NCBI GenBank assembly: GCA_003605175.1
Contig: QWDA01000004.1
Coordinates: 282,801-346,800 of the forward strand
DNA: 64,000 bases
Direction: 5' to 3'
DNA from: Paracoccaceae bacterium
GTDB taxonomy: Bacteria > Pseudomonadota > Alphaproteobacteria > Rhodobacterales > Rhodobacteraceae
How positions within the stretch are numbered: position 1 is the first letter of the stretch; each line of letters begins with the position of its first letter. Positions 1 to 8,250 of this stretch are shown piece by piece. The position numbers were made by a program, and so were the translations under genes. Under the pieces are notes generated by a model. It was not told the DNA's origin. It saw nothing but the letters and a program-made list of their open reading frames with translations, and searched no databases.

Positions 1-307
1 TCCGGTGGCGCGCGTCGTTGGCGGCGTTGTTGACGAGGATGCCGATCGGACCGTGGGCCCCGGCGGCCCGGTCGAGCGCGGCGCGGAGGGCGGGGGTGTC
101 GGTGATGTCGCAGCGGAGGAAAAGCGGGCGGCTGCCGTGCTTTTCGGCCATCGCCTCGGTGAAGGCGGTGCTTTCGGCAATATCGGCGAAGGCGACCCGC
201 GCGCCCTGTTCGAGGAATCCCTCGGTCAGGGCGGCGCCGATGCCCGAACCGCCGCCGGTAATGAAGACCGACGCGCCGTGGAGATCCGGGAAGACCGCGG
301 GCGTCAC
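1..307 (-). CDS. Short-chain dehydrogenase/reductase (SDR), 3' part outside window
   Basis: Only the N-terminal ~102 codons are present; the gene runs off the left edge. The reverse strand encodes a Rossmann-fold start with TGGGSGIG near residue 17 (the SDR TGxxxGxG cofactor loop), an acidic residue after beta-2 (FADIAE, typical of NAD-preferring enzymes), a CDIT segment and the LVNNAA motif near the window edge. These are classic-SDR signatures, so an NAD(P)H-dependent oxidoreductase is well supported; the substrate cannot be told because the YxxxK catalytic part is missing. The start is GTG, overlapping the TGA of the upstream MmcQ gene as GTGA, so the two are probably co-transcribed. Confidence 0.85.
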   Translation of the reverse strand, partial: MTPAVFPDLHGASVFITGGGSGIGAALTEGFLEQGARVAFADIAESTAFTEAMAEKHGSRPLFLRCDITDTPALRAALDRAAGAHGPIGILVNNAANDARHR

Positions 308-672
308 GGCGCCTCCGGGCGCGGTGCCAGCGCGGATTGTGCCTTCTTCGTCAGGCCGGCGCGGACGATGTCGTAGGAGGTGAGGATCCGGTGGCGGAGT
401 TCGTCGGGCGCGCAGTCTTCGGGCAGGTTGATCCAGCTTCGGTGGAAATAAGGCGCCTTGCGGCCCACGCCGGCCTCGATCAACATCTGCGCCGTCTCGA
501 TATCGGCGGTCTTGACCGAGACACCGGGAGCCACGGCACCGATGCAGGCGAACATCTTGCCGCCGACCTTCCAGGCGTCGTGGCCGCCGCCCCACGGGTC
601 GGAAACCTCGGCGCCGGGCAAGGCGGCGCAGATGCCCCTCACCCTATCGCGGAACTGTTGAAACCGGGCCAT
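304..672 (-). CDS. MmcQ/YjbR family protein
   Basis: A 122-residue protein of the MmcQ/YjbR fold (a small DNA-binding-like domain, sometimes called CyaY-like). Typical elements are the start helix, LPGAEVSDPWGG, the K-V-G-G-K-MFA strand, the segment around RKAPYFH, and the W-I-N-L strand followed by ELRHRILTSYDIVRAGL. The family's biochemical role is not established. The ATG is preceded at good distance by a GGAGGGG ribosome binding site. It overlaps the SDR gene downstream by four bases, suggesting a two-gene unit. Confidence 0.8.
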   Translation of the reverse strand: MARFQQFRDRVRGICAALPGAEVSDPWGGGHDAWKVGGKMFACIGAVAPGVSVKTADIETAQMLIEAGVGRKAPYFHRSWINLPEDCAPDELRHRILTSYDIVRAGLTKKAQSALAPRPEAP

Positions 673-949
673 CTTTCCCCCTCCCGACCGGGATCATCGT
701 CCAGATGCATGCCGGGGGAAAGGGCCGGTTTTCGGTGACGTCGCAGGCGGACTCGCACGATGTTGCGCTCCGCTCCAAGTGGTACACCAGATCACATCGC
801 CTGTTCGGGAGAGAAGGTCGGAATTGTCTCTAACACGGAAGGATTCGCCTCATTTGCGCCCGTGATCACCGCGTGACTTTGCGACGGAGCGTGCTACATT
901 GCCCTCTGGCGCGCGGTCAGCGTCGATGCGAAGGGTCCCGGTTGGAGCA
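673..949. other. Intergenic region between divergent genes
   Basis: 277 bases without a convincing gene. It must hold the promoters of the MmcQ gene (minus) and the small orphan at 950 (plus). TACATT at 894-899 could be a plus-strand -10 element but has no good -35 partner at the usual spacing. No hairpin or tRNA-like structure was seen. Confidence 0.4.
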
Positions 950-1192
950 ATGACTATTCCTCAGAAGATCTCCGACCAGGCGGATGCGCTGATTTCAGCA
1001 GTCCTGGCTCTGTCAAAGAAGGAATCCGTCGAGACGGTGATGGGACTTGCGGTGATTCTTCTGAACTGGGGAGCCTACAAGCTTCGACTGGAGGATTACG
1101 CGCCGATGGCCGAGGAGTTCGAACGCGCCGCCGACCGGTTCGAAGCGTTGGCCGCGCGGGACGGGATCACGGTGCGCAAGAAGGTCCATTGA
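950..1192 (+). CDS. Small hypothetical protein (80 aa)
   Basis: Not recognised. The ATG at 950 was chosen because TTGGAG lies just upstream; an in-frame ATG at 899 would add 17 residues of low-complexity character. The product is largely helical: a hydrophobic stretch VMGLAVILLNWGAYKL (middle) followed by an acidic amphipathic helix (MAEEFERAADRFEALA) and a basic tail. One short membrane-associated helix is possible but the stretch is interrupted by polar residues. Isolated gene between the MmcQ and Hpt genes; coding potential is supported mainly by composition and the start context. Confidence 0.5.
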   Translation: MTIPQKISDQADALISAVLALSKKESVETVMGLAVILLNWGAYKLRLEDYAPMAEEFERAADRFEALAARDGITVRKKVH

Positions 1193-1310
1193 TGCCGTGG
1201 AGGGGCCGCACAGCAGCGGATCCAATGGTTCAACAGCCGTGGCGTGAAGATCGACAAGCCCGACTTTCCCAAGCTGATCGCGCCTAGCGACTGCCCCAGG
1301 CGTCCGCAGG

Positions 1311-1622
1311 CTAGGCCAGTTCCGGAAAGCGTTGCCGCACCGCGGCCACCGAGGCCGAAAGCGCCTGCGCGAGGTGCGGCATGTCGACCGATTCGGGGCT
1401 TTTCTCTCCCTGCGCGCATAGCCTTGCGAAATCCGCGAAGCCGAGATTCATCGCGCTGCCCTTCATGCCGTGCAGTGCGTCGGAGCGCGCGGCGAGATCG
1501 CCGAGGGCCGGGAGACCCTCGATCGCCTCCTCGATCTCGCTCAGGAACAGCAGGGCGATTTCGGCGAAGTCGTCATCGCCGACCTCCGTGCGCAATTCGT
1601 CGATCCGGCCCCAGTCGATCAT
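1311..1622 (-). CDS. Hpt domain histidine phosphotransfer protein
   Basis: A 103-residue single-domain Hpt protein. The phosphoacceptor is His51 in LHGMKGSAMNLGF, matching the HxxKGxxxxxG Hpt signature; the rest is a helical bundle. It would relay phosphoryl groups between a hybrid kinase and a response regulator in the cytoplasm. The ATG at 1622 is preferred over one 17 codons upstream because GGAGCAGGTC sits directly before it. It is divergent from a response regulator-phosphatase gene starting at 1782, its most likely partner; no histidine kinase is encoded nearby. Confidence 0.85.
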   Translation of the reverse strand: MIDWGRIDELRTEVGDDDFAEIALLFLSEIEEAIEGLPALGDLAARSDALHGMKGSAMNLGFADFARLCAQGEKSPESVDMPHLAQALSASVAAVRQRFPELA

Positions 1623-1781
1623 GACCTGCTCCACTCGCTGACCGGGGCAGGCTAGCCGAAAACAGGTACCCAAGCGTTACCCAAGCCCGACCGCAAACCG
1701 GAAAACTTTATGTTTCATGGCATCTTAAGAGAGGTGCCACAGAACCCCCCATTGCGACATCGCACAGGGTAAGCGGCCGAT

Positions 1782-3077
1782 ATGAAAAGCGCAGCAATGC
1801 AGAAGGTGCCCGAGGACCGATCTCATGCGCCCGTGGCGCAGGCGGCCGCGATCCGCGATGTCCTGATCGTCGATGACAGCCGCGCGCATCTGAAGCTGCT
1901 CGCCTCGATTCTGACCCGGTGGGGGTTCGAGGTGACTCAGGCGAGCTCTGGCGAGGAGGCGCTCTGGCATCTCGAAGCGAAGAAATTCGACCTCGTGCTG
2001 AGCGATTGGGTGATGCCCGGCATGAGCGGGATAGAGCTGTGCGAGCGTTGTCGGGCGTTGAGCGGGGAGTCGTATCTCTACTTCATCCTCCTGACCTCGA
2101 AGAGCGAAGGGGACGACGTGGCACGTGGCCTCGCGGCCGGTGCGGACGACTTCCTGTCGAAACCGATCGACCGCAACGAGCTGCAGGCGCGGATCGCGGC
2201 GGGCGAACGGCTGATCGCCATGCAGCGCGCGGTGGTCGAGAAGAACCAGCTGCTCGAACACACGCTGGACGAACTCCAGGGCCTTTATGACGGGATTGCC
2301 CGCGATCTGGTCGAGGCGCGGCGGCTCCAGCAATCGCTCGTTCCGGAGCGGTTCCGGCGCTACGATGAGGGCGATGTCTCGCTCCTGCTGCAGCCCTCGG
2401 GCCATGTGGGCGGCGATCTCGTCGGCGCGGTGCAGGCCGGGCATCGGCAGTTGGGTCTTTTCGCGATCGACGTCTCTGGGCACGGCATCGCCTCGGCGCT
2501 GCTGACGGCGCGCCTCGCCGGCTACTTTTCCGGTCGCACGCCGGAGCACAACATCGCATTGGTCCCGAGCGCGGCGGGCGGGCACGAGATCCGCAAGCCC
2601 GAGGATATCTGTCTCGGTCTCAACGCGCTGATCATCGGCGACATGGAGACGGAACTCTACTTCACCATGCTCTTCGCGAAGTGCGACCTCACCACCGGCG
2701 AAATCGAGATCGCCCAGGCAGGGCATCCGAACCCCTTGATCCAGCGGTGCTCGGGCGAGATCGCCTTTCCGGGCGAGGGCGGCATGCCCATCGGGCTGAT
2801 CGAGGAGCCGATGTTCGGCACGATTCGCCTGAAGCTCGAACCCGGCGACCGGCTGATGCTCTATTCCGACGGCTTCACCGAACAGGTCGATCCCGAGGGC
2901 GAGATGCTGGAGGAGCAGGGCCTCGCGCGGATTGCCGGCCTGCAAGCGGACACGCGCGGCGGCGATTTCATCGAGGGGCTGATCTGGCACCTTGCCGACC
3001 ATGCCGGCGACGGCGATTTCGACGATGACCTCTCGGCGGTGATCCTGGAATACGCGGGCCCTGCCGGGAGGACCTAG
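1782..3077 (+). CDS. Response regulator with SpoIIE/RsbU-type PP2C phosphatase output
   Basis: 431 residues. An N-terminal receiver domain (about 26-145) has the acidic pair Asp31-Asp32, phosphoacceptor Asp75 (SDWVMPGMSG), Thr105 and Lys127 (SKP). A helical linker (about 150-185, coiled-coil-like) follows, then a SpoIIE/RsbU-type serine phosphatase domain with a GGDLVG metal motif, IDVSGHGIASALL, LYSDGFTEQ and the C-terminal DDLSAVIL. Such proteins usually dephosphorylate an anti-anti-sigma (STAS) protein in response to phosphorylation of the receiver. Neither a STAS protein nor an anti-sigma kinase is in the window. The Hpt gene on the other strand is a likely phosphodonor. Start at 1782 (weak AGGG upstream); an ATG five codons later is an alternative. 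Confidence 0.9.
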   Translation: MKSAAMQKVPEDRSHAPVAQAAAIRDVLIVDDSRAHLKLLASILTRWGFEVTQASSGEEALWHLEAKKFDLVLSDWVMPGMSGIELCERCRALSGESYLYFILLTSKSEGDDVARGLAAGADDFLSKPIDRNELQARIAAGERLIAMQRAVVEKNQLLEHTLDELQGLYDGIARDLVEARRLQQSLVPERFRRYDEGDVSLLLQPSGHVGGDLVGAVQAGHRQLGLFAIDVSGHGIASALLTARLAGYFSGRTPEHNIALVPSAAGGHEIRKPEDICLGLNALIIGDMETELYFTMLFAKCDLTTGEIEIAQAGHPNPLIQRCSGEIAFPGEGGMPIGLIEEPMFGTIRLKLEPGDRLMLYSDGFTEQVDPEGEMLEEQGLARIAGLQADTRGGDFIEGLIWHLADHAGDGDFDDDLSAVILEYAGPAGRT

Positions 3078-3514
3078 CCGAGCACCTGTTCGAGGAATGC
3101 CCGGTCGCCCTCGTTCGCGATGAGACCGGGTGCGAGCGCGGCGGGCGTCCAAACCGCGGTATGGCCCGGTTCGCTCGGCGCGCCGAGGCTGAGGGCCGGA
3201 CGCGCGAGGTAGACATGGCAGATCTTCTCGGCCCAGAAATCGTAATCCGGCATGAAAGTGAACCGCCGGAACGCACCCAGCCGGCGCGCGGAGCCGATCC
3301 GCCAGCCGGTCTCCTCGAGGACTTCGCGATGCAGGGCCCGGAGCGGCGATTCCTCCGGGTCGATACCGCCGCCCGGGAGCTGGTACTCGGGCACCGGCGC
3401 CTCCTGAAACGTCAGAAGCACAGCGCCGTCGCGGACCAGCACCGCGTAGGCGCCGGCCCTGTGCCGATAGCGGATGCCCGGCCGCACCGGATCGCCGACC
3501 CGCCTGATCGCCAC
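3074..3514 (-). CDS. NUDIX hydrolase
   Basis: 146 residues from a GTG start at 3514, chosen because GGAGGGG lies six bases upstream; an in-frame ATG at 3574 would only add unrelated sequence. The NUDIX box is GGGIDPEESPLRALHREVLEETGW and fits Gx5Ex7REUxEExGU completely, so Mg-dependent hydrolysis of a nucleoside diphosphate derivative is expected. Substrate is unknown. The 3' end overlaps the convergent phosphatase gene by four bases, and the 5' end is divergent from hslO. Confidence 0.85.
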   Translation of the reverse strand: MAIRRVGDPVRPGIRYRHRAGAYAVLVRDGAVLLTFQEAPVPEYQLPGGGIDPEESPLRALHREVLEETGWRIGSARRLGAFRRFTFMPDYDFWAEKICHVYLARPALSLGAPSEPGHTAVWTPAALAPGLIANEGDRAFLEQVLG

Positions 3515-3515
3515 C

Positions 3516-3546
3516 TTTAACCCCTCCGGACACCCCCTTATATACT
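3516..3546 (+). promoter_or_regulatory. Possible hslO promoter
   Basis: TATACT at 3541-3546 is a good -10 match in otherwise GC-rich DNA, 36 bases before the hslO ATG. The only T-rich -35 candidate (TTTAAC, 3516-3521) is spaced 19 bases away, so the assignment is tentative. It would overlap the ribosome-binding region of the divergent NUDIX gene. Confidence 0.35.
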
Positions 3547-3582
3547 CGATCCTATGCCAGCACCTGCGGCCCAAGGAAACCC

Positions 3583-4575
3583 ATGACCCTCAGCTCGAAA
3601 ATCGCCTGGGACGACACCGTCCTGCCGTTCCAGCTCGACCTCTCGGACATTCGCGGCCGTGTGGCCCGTCTCGACGGCGCGCTCGACGGGATTCTGTCGC
3701 AGCACCGCTATCCCGCGCCGATCGAGGCTTTGGTGGCGGAAGCCGCGCTTCTGACCGCACTGATCGGACAAACCATCAAGCTGCGATGGAAGCTGAGCCT
3801 GCAGGTTCGCGGCGACGGCCCCGCGCGGCTGGTGGCGACGGATTACTACGCCCCCGCCAAGGCGGGTGACCCGGCGCGGATCCGGGCCTATGCCAGCTTC
3901 GACGCCAACCGGATCAATCCGGCGGGCGACCCGTTCGCACAGGTGGGCTCGGGGTATTTCGCGGTGCTGATCGACCAGGGGAAGGGCACGGCGCCCTACC
4001 AGGGGATCACGCCGCTGGCCGGCGGGTCGCTCGCGGCCTGCGCGGAGACCTATTTCGCCCAGTCCGAGCAGTTGCCCACGCGCTTCGCGTTGGGCTTCGC
4101 GCGTTCCGGCGAACCCGGCGAGCGCTGGCGCGCCGGGGGCGTGATGCTGCAGCACATGCCGAAGGCCTCGCCGCATGCCCAGGGCGGCGGATCGGGCGAG
4201 AGCGGCCTCTTGCGCCCGCGCGACGTTCTGAGCGGCGACGAGCTGGAAGATTGGCGGCGCGCGAACCTGTTGCTCGACACGGTCGAGGCGCCGGAGCTGA
4301 TCGGCCCGGGCGTGCAGCCGACCGAGCTTCTGGTGCGGTTGTTCCACGAAGAGGGCCCGCGGGTCTTCGACGCCCAGTCGGTCGCCTTCGGCTGCACATG
4401 TTCGCCCGAGCGTGTCCGGCAGAGCCTGTCGATCTACTCGGCGCGCGACATCGCGCACATGACGACCGACGACGGCATCGTCACCGCCGATTGCCAGTTC
4501 TGCGGCGCGCATTACGAGTTCGATCCGGCCACCCTGGGTTTCGAGGCGACGGAGCCGCCCGATGACGGGGGCTGA
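3583..4575 (+). CDS. hslO: Hsp33 redox-regulated molecular chaperone
   Basis: 330 residues, full-length Hsp33. The C-terminal zinc switch is intact: Cys271 and Cys273 (CTC) with Cys304 and Cys307 (CQFC). In the family, oxidation of these cysteines releases zinc, unfolds the linker and activates holdase activity toward unfolding proteins under peroxide or bleach stress. The N-terminal domain has the expected TIKLRWKLSLQVRGDGP strand region and a central AETYFAQSEQLPT. AAGGA precedes the ATG. It starts a long run of close-packed genes, overlapping the next gene by 14 bases. Confidence 0.96.
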   Translation: MTLSSKIAWDDTVLPFQLDLSDIRGRVARLDGALDGILSQHRYPAPIEALVAEAALLTALIGQTIKLRWKLSLQVRGDGPARLVATDYYAPAKAGDPARIRAYASFDANRINPAGDPFAQVGSGYFAVLIDQGKGTAPYQGITPLAGGSLAACAETYFAQSEQLPTRFALGFARSGEPGERWRAGGVMLQHMPKASPHAQGGGSGESGLLRPRDVLSGDELEDWRRANLLLDTVEAPELIGPGVQPTELLVRLFHEEGPRVFDAQSVAFGCTCSPERVRQSLSIYSARDIAHMTTDDGIVTADCQFCGAHYEFDPATLGFEATEPPDDGG

Positions 4576-5164
4576 CGCGCGGGCGGCCCTCGCGGCGGCT
4601 GCCGCGCGCGACGGGGCGCCCTCGTCGGATTACGACCTGAACCGCGATCTGCCGCTGCCGGCGAACCGCGTGCTTCGGCCGGCCAGTGTGCTGGTGGCGG
4701 TGCGCGAGCGGGCGGGGCAGGCGGAACTGGTGCTGACCAAGCGCTCGTCGCGGCTGAAGCATCACCCTGGTCAGATCGCGTTTCCGGGGGGCAAACTCGA
4801 CGAGGGTGACGCCAGTGCCGAGGCTGCGGCCCTGCGCGAGGCCGAGGAGGAGGTGGGCCTGGCCCCCGATGCCGTCGAGCTTCTGGGCAGCCTGCCGCCG
4901 CACGAAACCGTCACCGGCTTCTGCGTGACCCCGGTCCTGGGCTGGATCGCCGGCGGGTTCACGCCGCGCCCGGAGGCGGGCGAGGTGGACGAGGTCTTCT
5001 TCGCGCCCTTGCGCTTCGTTCTGGAGCCCGGGAATTTCGTCGTCGAATCGAGGCACTGGCGCGGCAGCCGGCGCTACTACTACGCGGTGCCCTGGGGACC
5101 CTATTACATCTGGGGCGCCACCGCGCGGATCCTGCGCGGGCTCGCCGACCGGGTGCGCCCGTGA
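4562..5164 (+). CDS. CoA pyrophosphatase-like NUDIX hydrolase (NudL type)
   Basis: 200 residues. The LTKRSSRLKHHPGQIAFPGG segment directly before the NUDIX box is the extra signature of the CoA-diphosphatase (NudL/UPF0035) branch, and the box continues with LREAEEEVGL. The family hydrolyses CoA and acyl-CoA to phosphopantetheine and 3',5'-ADP. It overlaps hslO by 14 bases and the next gene by four (GTGA), implying translational coupling. Substrate specificity is inferred from the motif only. Confidence 0.9.
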   Translation: MTGADARAALAAAAARDGAPSSDYDLNRDLPLPANRVLRPASVLVAVRERAGQAELVLTKRSSRLKHHPGQIAFPGGKLDEGDASAEAAALREAEEEVGLAPDAVELLGSLPPHETVTGFCVTPVLGWIAGGFTPRPEAGEVDEVFFAPLRFVLEPGNFVVESRHWRGSRRYYYAVPWGPYYIWGATARILRGLADRVRP

Positions 5165-6324
5165 CCCGGATCGCCGCCGACTGGATCGCCAATCCACCGA
5201 CACGTGCCGTCATGGAGAAGCTGGCGGATGCCGGGCACCGGGCCTGGTTCGTCGGCGGTTGCGTGCGCGACACCGTCGCGGGCCGGCCGGTGAAGGACAT
5301 CGACATCGCCACGGACGCGCCGCCCGAAGCGGTCATGGCACTCGCCGGGGATGCGGGGCTGCGGGCGATCCCGACCGGGATCGAGCACGGGACGGTCACG
5401 GTCGTTTCGGGCGGAATCCCGCACGAAGTGACCACGCTGCGCCGGGATGTCGAGACCGACGGGCGCCGCGCCGTCGTCGCCTTTGCGACCCGGATCGAGG
5501 ACGACGCGATGCGGCGCGATTTCACGATGAACGCGCTCTATGCCGAGGCGGATGGTGAGGTGCTGGACCCGGTCGGCGCGGGGCTCGCCGATCTGCGGGC
5601 TGGCCGGGTGCGGTTCATCGGCGATGCGGATCTGCGCATCCGCGAGGATTTCCTGCGGATCCTGCGGTTCTTCCGGTTTCATGCGGGCTATGGCGACGCT
5701 CGGGCGGGTCTGGATGCGGAGGCGCTGGCGGCGATCGCGGCCAATCTCGACGGGATCGACACCTTGCCGGGCGAACGGATCGGCCACGAGATGCGCCGGC
5801 TCCTCGCCCAGCCCGATCCGGCGCCCGCCGTGGCGGCCATGGTGCAGACCGGCGTCCTGGCCCGGGTGCTGCCCGGTGCGGCGTCGGAGGCGCTCGGACC
5901 GCTGATCGCGCTCGAGGAGGCTTCGGGAACGGAGCCTGACTGGTTGCGGCGGCTGACCGCGCTGGGCGGGGAGGACGCGCCTGCGCGCCTGCGTCTTTCG
6001 CGGAGCGAAGCGCAGGGGCTGGAGCTTCGCCGCAAGCTCCTGGCCGAAATGGCGCCGATCCATGAGATCGGCTACCGCCATGGCGCGGACATTGCGCGGG
6101 ACGTCGCGCTGCTCCGTGCGGCGATGACGGGAACGCCGCTCGACCCGGCTGCGCTGGCAGATGCGGCGCTGGGCGCGGGCGCGCGTTTCCCGGTCAGCGC
6201 CGCCGATCTGATGCCGGCGCTTCAGGGTGAGGAGCTCGGTCGGAAACTCAAGGTGCTTGAACGCCGCTGGATTGCCGCGCGCTTCGCGCTCGGGCGCGAC
6301 GCGCTGCTCGACGGACCGGCATAG
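5161..6324 (+). CDS. CCA tRNA nucleotidyltransferase / poly(A) polymerase family
   Basis: 387 residues with a GTG start overlapping the preceding TGA. The head domain has GGCVRDTVAGRPVKDIDIAT (GG..R and the two catalytic Asp residues of class II nucleotidyltransferases) near residues 31-50, the flexible-loop EDDAMRRDFTMNAL segment, and the tRNA-binding neck motif RIREDFLRILRFFRFHA. The enzyme adds or repairs the 3' CCA end of tRNA. It is the likely sole CCA-adding enzyme here, but members of this family that only add poly(A) cannot be excluded by eye. Confidence 0.93.
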   Translation: MTRIAADWIANPPTRAVMEKLADAGHRAWFVGGCVRDTVAGRPVKDIDIATDAPPEAVMALAGDAGLRAIPTGIEHGTVTVVSGGIPHEVTTLRRDVETDGRRAVVAFATRIEDDAMRRDFTMNALYAEADGEVLDPVGAGLADLRAGRVRFIGDADLRIREDFLRILRFFRFHAGYGDARAGLDAEALAAIAANLDGIDTLPGERIGHEMRRLLAQPDPAPAVAAMVQTGVLARVLPGAASEALGPLIALEEASGTEPDWLRRLTALGGEDAPARLRLSRSEAQGLELRRKLLAEMAPIHEIGYRHGADIARDVALLRAAMTGTPLDPAALADAALGAGARFPVSAADLMPALQGEELGRKLKVLERRWIAARFALGRDALLDGPA

Positions 6325-6408
6325 ACGCACAGGCGTCTCTCTCGCCGGCGAGAGTTTTCCTGACGCCGGTTTCGGTCTATATCCCCGAGACAAGCCAAGG
6401 TTATCCCC

Positions 6409-8250
6409 TTGTTCCGGTTCTTCGAAAACCTGGTCGATCCCTACGTCGCATACGAAGAGACCGACCGGCCGCCGACCCGTCTCTGGCCGTTCATGAGAGA
6501 CTATTCCCGCCCTTTCACGCGGGTCTTCGTCATGACCGGGATCATGTCGGTGGTGATCGCGATCGTCGAAATCTGGCTGATCGCCTATATGGGCCGGCTG
6601 GTGGACATTCTCGACAGGAGCGGGCCGGGCGCGTTCTGGGAGACGTTCGGTACCGAGCTGATCCTGGTGGCGCTGTTCATCCTTTTCGCCCGGCCGGTGC
6701 TGCAAACGGTGGGCGTGCTGCTCCTCAACAACACGGTCCTGCCAAACCTCGGCACGCTGTTCCGCTGGCGCGCCCATCGCCATGTGCTGCGCCAGTCGGT
6801 GAGCTGGTTCGAGGACGATTTCGCCGGCCGGATCGCGGGGCGGATCATGCAGACCCCGCCGGCGGCAGGCGAGGCGGTGTTCCAGATCTTCGACGCGCTG
6901 ACCTTCGCAGTCGCCTATTTCGTCGGCGCCGCGGTGGTGCTTGCCGGTGCCGATCCGCGCCTCGCGGTGCCGCTGGTGATCTGGGTCGCGCTCTATGGGT
7001 GGCTGGTGCGGTGGACAACGACGCGGGTCGGGCCGGCATCGCAAGCCGCTTCGGATGCCCGCAGCGCGGTGACCGGACGGGTGGTGGATAGCTACAGCAA
7101 CATCCAGTCGGTCAAGATGTTCGCGCATCACGACCTTGAGCTCACTTTCGCGAAAGAGGCCATCGAGCACGCGCGCGACACGTTCCGGGCCGAGATGCGG
7201 ATCTACACGATCATGGATGCCTGCCTGACCTTCCTGAACGGGCTTTTGATCATCGGCTGCGTCGGCTGGGCGATCTGGCTCTGGCAGGCGGGCAGCGCGT
7301 CGATCGGGGTGGTCGCGGCGGCCACGGCGATCGCGCTCCGGCTGAACGCCATGACCGGCTGGATCATGTGGGCGCTGACCAACTTCTTCCAGAATCTCGG
7401 CATCGTGGCCGAGGGGATGGAAACCATCGCCCAGCCGATCCAGCTGACCGACCGGCCGGATGCGAAGCCGCTTGCCTTCACCGAAGGGCGTATCTCGTTC
7501 CGGGGCCTCGGCCACCATTACGGGCGCGGCGCCGGCGGGATCGAGCGGATCGACAAGGAGATCGCGCCGGGCGAGAAGGTGGGGCTCGTGGGCCGCTCGG
7601 GGGCGGGGAAATCGACCCTCGTGAAGCTGCTTCTCCGGTTTTACGACGCCGACCAGGGACGGATCGAGATCGACGGGCAGGACGTCTCGGCCGTGACCCA
7701 AGACAGCCTTCGGCGGGTGATCGGCATGGTGCAGCAGGACAGCTCGCTTCTGCACCGCTCGGTGCGCAACAACATTCTCTACGGCCGGCCGGAGGCAACC
7801 GAGACGGAGATGATCGCCGCGGCGAAGCGGGCACAGGCGCATGAGTTCATTCTGGGGCTCGCGGATTCCGAGGGCCGGACCGGCTACGACGCCCAGGTCG
7901 GCGAGCGCGGGGTAAAGCTTTCGGGCGGGCAGCGGCAGCGGATCGCGCTGGCGCGGGTCATCCTGAAGAATGCGCCGATCCTGGTGCTGGACGAGGCGAC
8001 CAGCGCGCTCGACAGCGAGGTCGAGGCGGCGATCCAGGACACGCTCTACGGCCTGATGGAGGGCAAGACGGTGATCGCCATCGCGCACCGCTTGTCCACA
8101 ATCGCGCGGATGGACCGGATCCTGGTGCTCGACGAGGGCCATGTCGTCGAGGAGGGCACGCATAGGGAGCTTCTGGCGCGCGGCGGGCTCTATGCGCGGT
8201 TCTGGGAGCGGCAATCGGGCGGGTTCCTCGGTACCGAGGAAGCGGCATGA
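6409..8250 (+). CDS. ABC exporter half-transporter 1 (TMD-NBD fusion)
   Basis: 613 residues from a TTG start; AAGG lies 12-15 bases upstream. The N-terminal ~330 residues form a six-helix exporter membrane domain; the C-terminal nucleotide-binding domain has Walker A GRSGAGKST (about residue 395), a QQD Q-loop, LSGGQRQR signature, VLDEATSALDSE Walker B/D-loop and an AHRLST switch histidine. All catalytic residues are intact. It is the first of three tandem paralogs joined by ATGA overlaps; each begins with an L-[VI]-DPY-type motif and ends with RQSGGF, so they come from duplication. Substrate is unknown; lipid, peptide or drug export are all possible. Confidence 0.92.
   Translation: MFRFFENLVDPYVAYEETDRPPTRLWPFMRDYSRPFTRVFVMTGIMSVVIAIVEIWLIAYMGRLVDILDRSGPGAFWETFGTELILVALFILFARPVLQTVGVLLLNNTVLPNLGTLFRWRAHRHVLRQSVSWFEDDFAGRIAGRIMQTPPAAGEAVFQIFDALTFAVAYFVGAAVVLAGADPRLAVPLVIWVALYGWLVRWTTTRVGPASQAASDARSAVTGRVVDSYSNIQSVKMFAHHDLELTFAKEAIEHARDTFRAEMRIYTIMDACLTFLNGLLIIGCVGWAIWLWQAGSASIGVVAAATAIALRLNAMTGWIMWALTNFFQNLGIVAEGMETIAQPIQLTDRPDAKPLAFTEGRISFRGLGHHYGRGAGGIERIDKEIAPGEKVGLVGRSGAGKSTLVKLLLRFYDADQGRIEIDGQDVSAVTQDSLRRVIGMVQQDSSLLHRSVRNNILYGRPEATETEMIAAAKRAQAHEFILGLADSEGRTGYDAQVGERGVKLSGGQRQRIALARVILKNAPILVLDEATSALDSEVEAAIQDTLYGLMEGKTVIAIAHRLSTIARMDRILVLDEGHVVEEGTHRELLARGGLYARFWERQSGGFLGTEEAA

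Noticed and set aside
1193..1288. 31-codon ORF starting at an ATG overlapping the orphan stop
   Set aside because: Has TGATG coupling but no other support; its Arg-rich product looks like an off-frame translation.
5104..8214. Very long minus-strand open frame (over 1,000 codons) opposite the CCA and ABC genes
   Set aside because: It is antisense to clearly conserved genes and its translation is low-complexity Arg/Pro/Gly-rich; a by-product of GC-rich codon bias. The same applies to long frames opposite 17756-20671 and 48134-50647.
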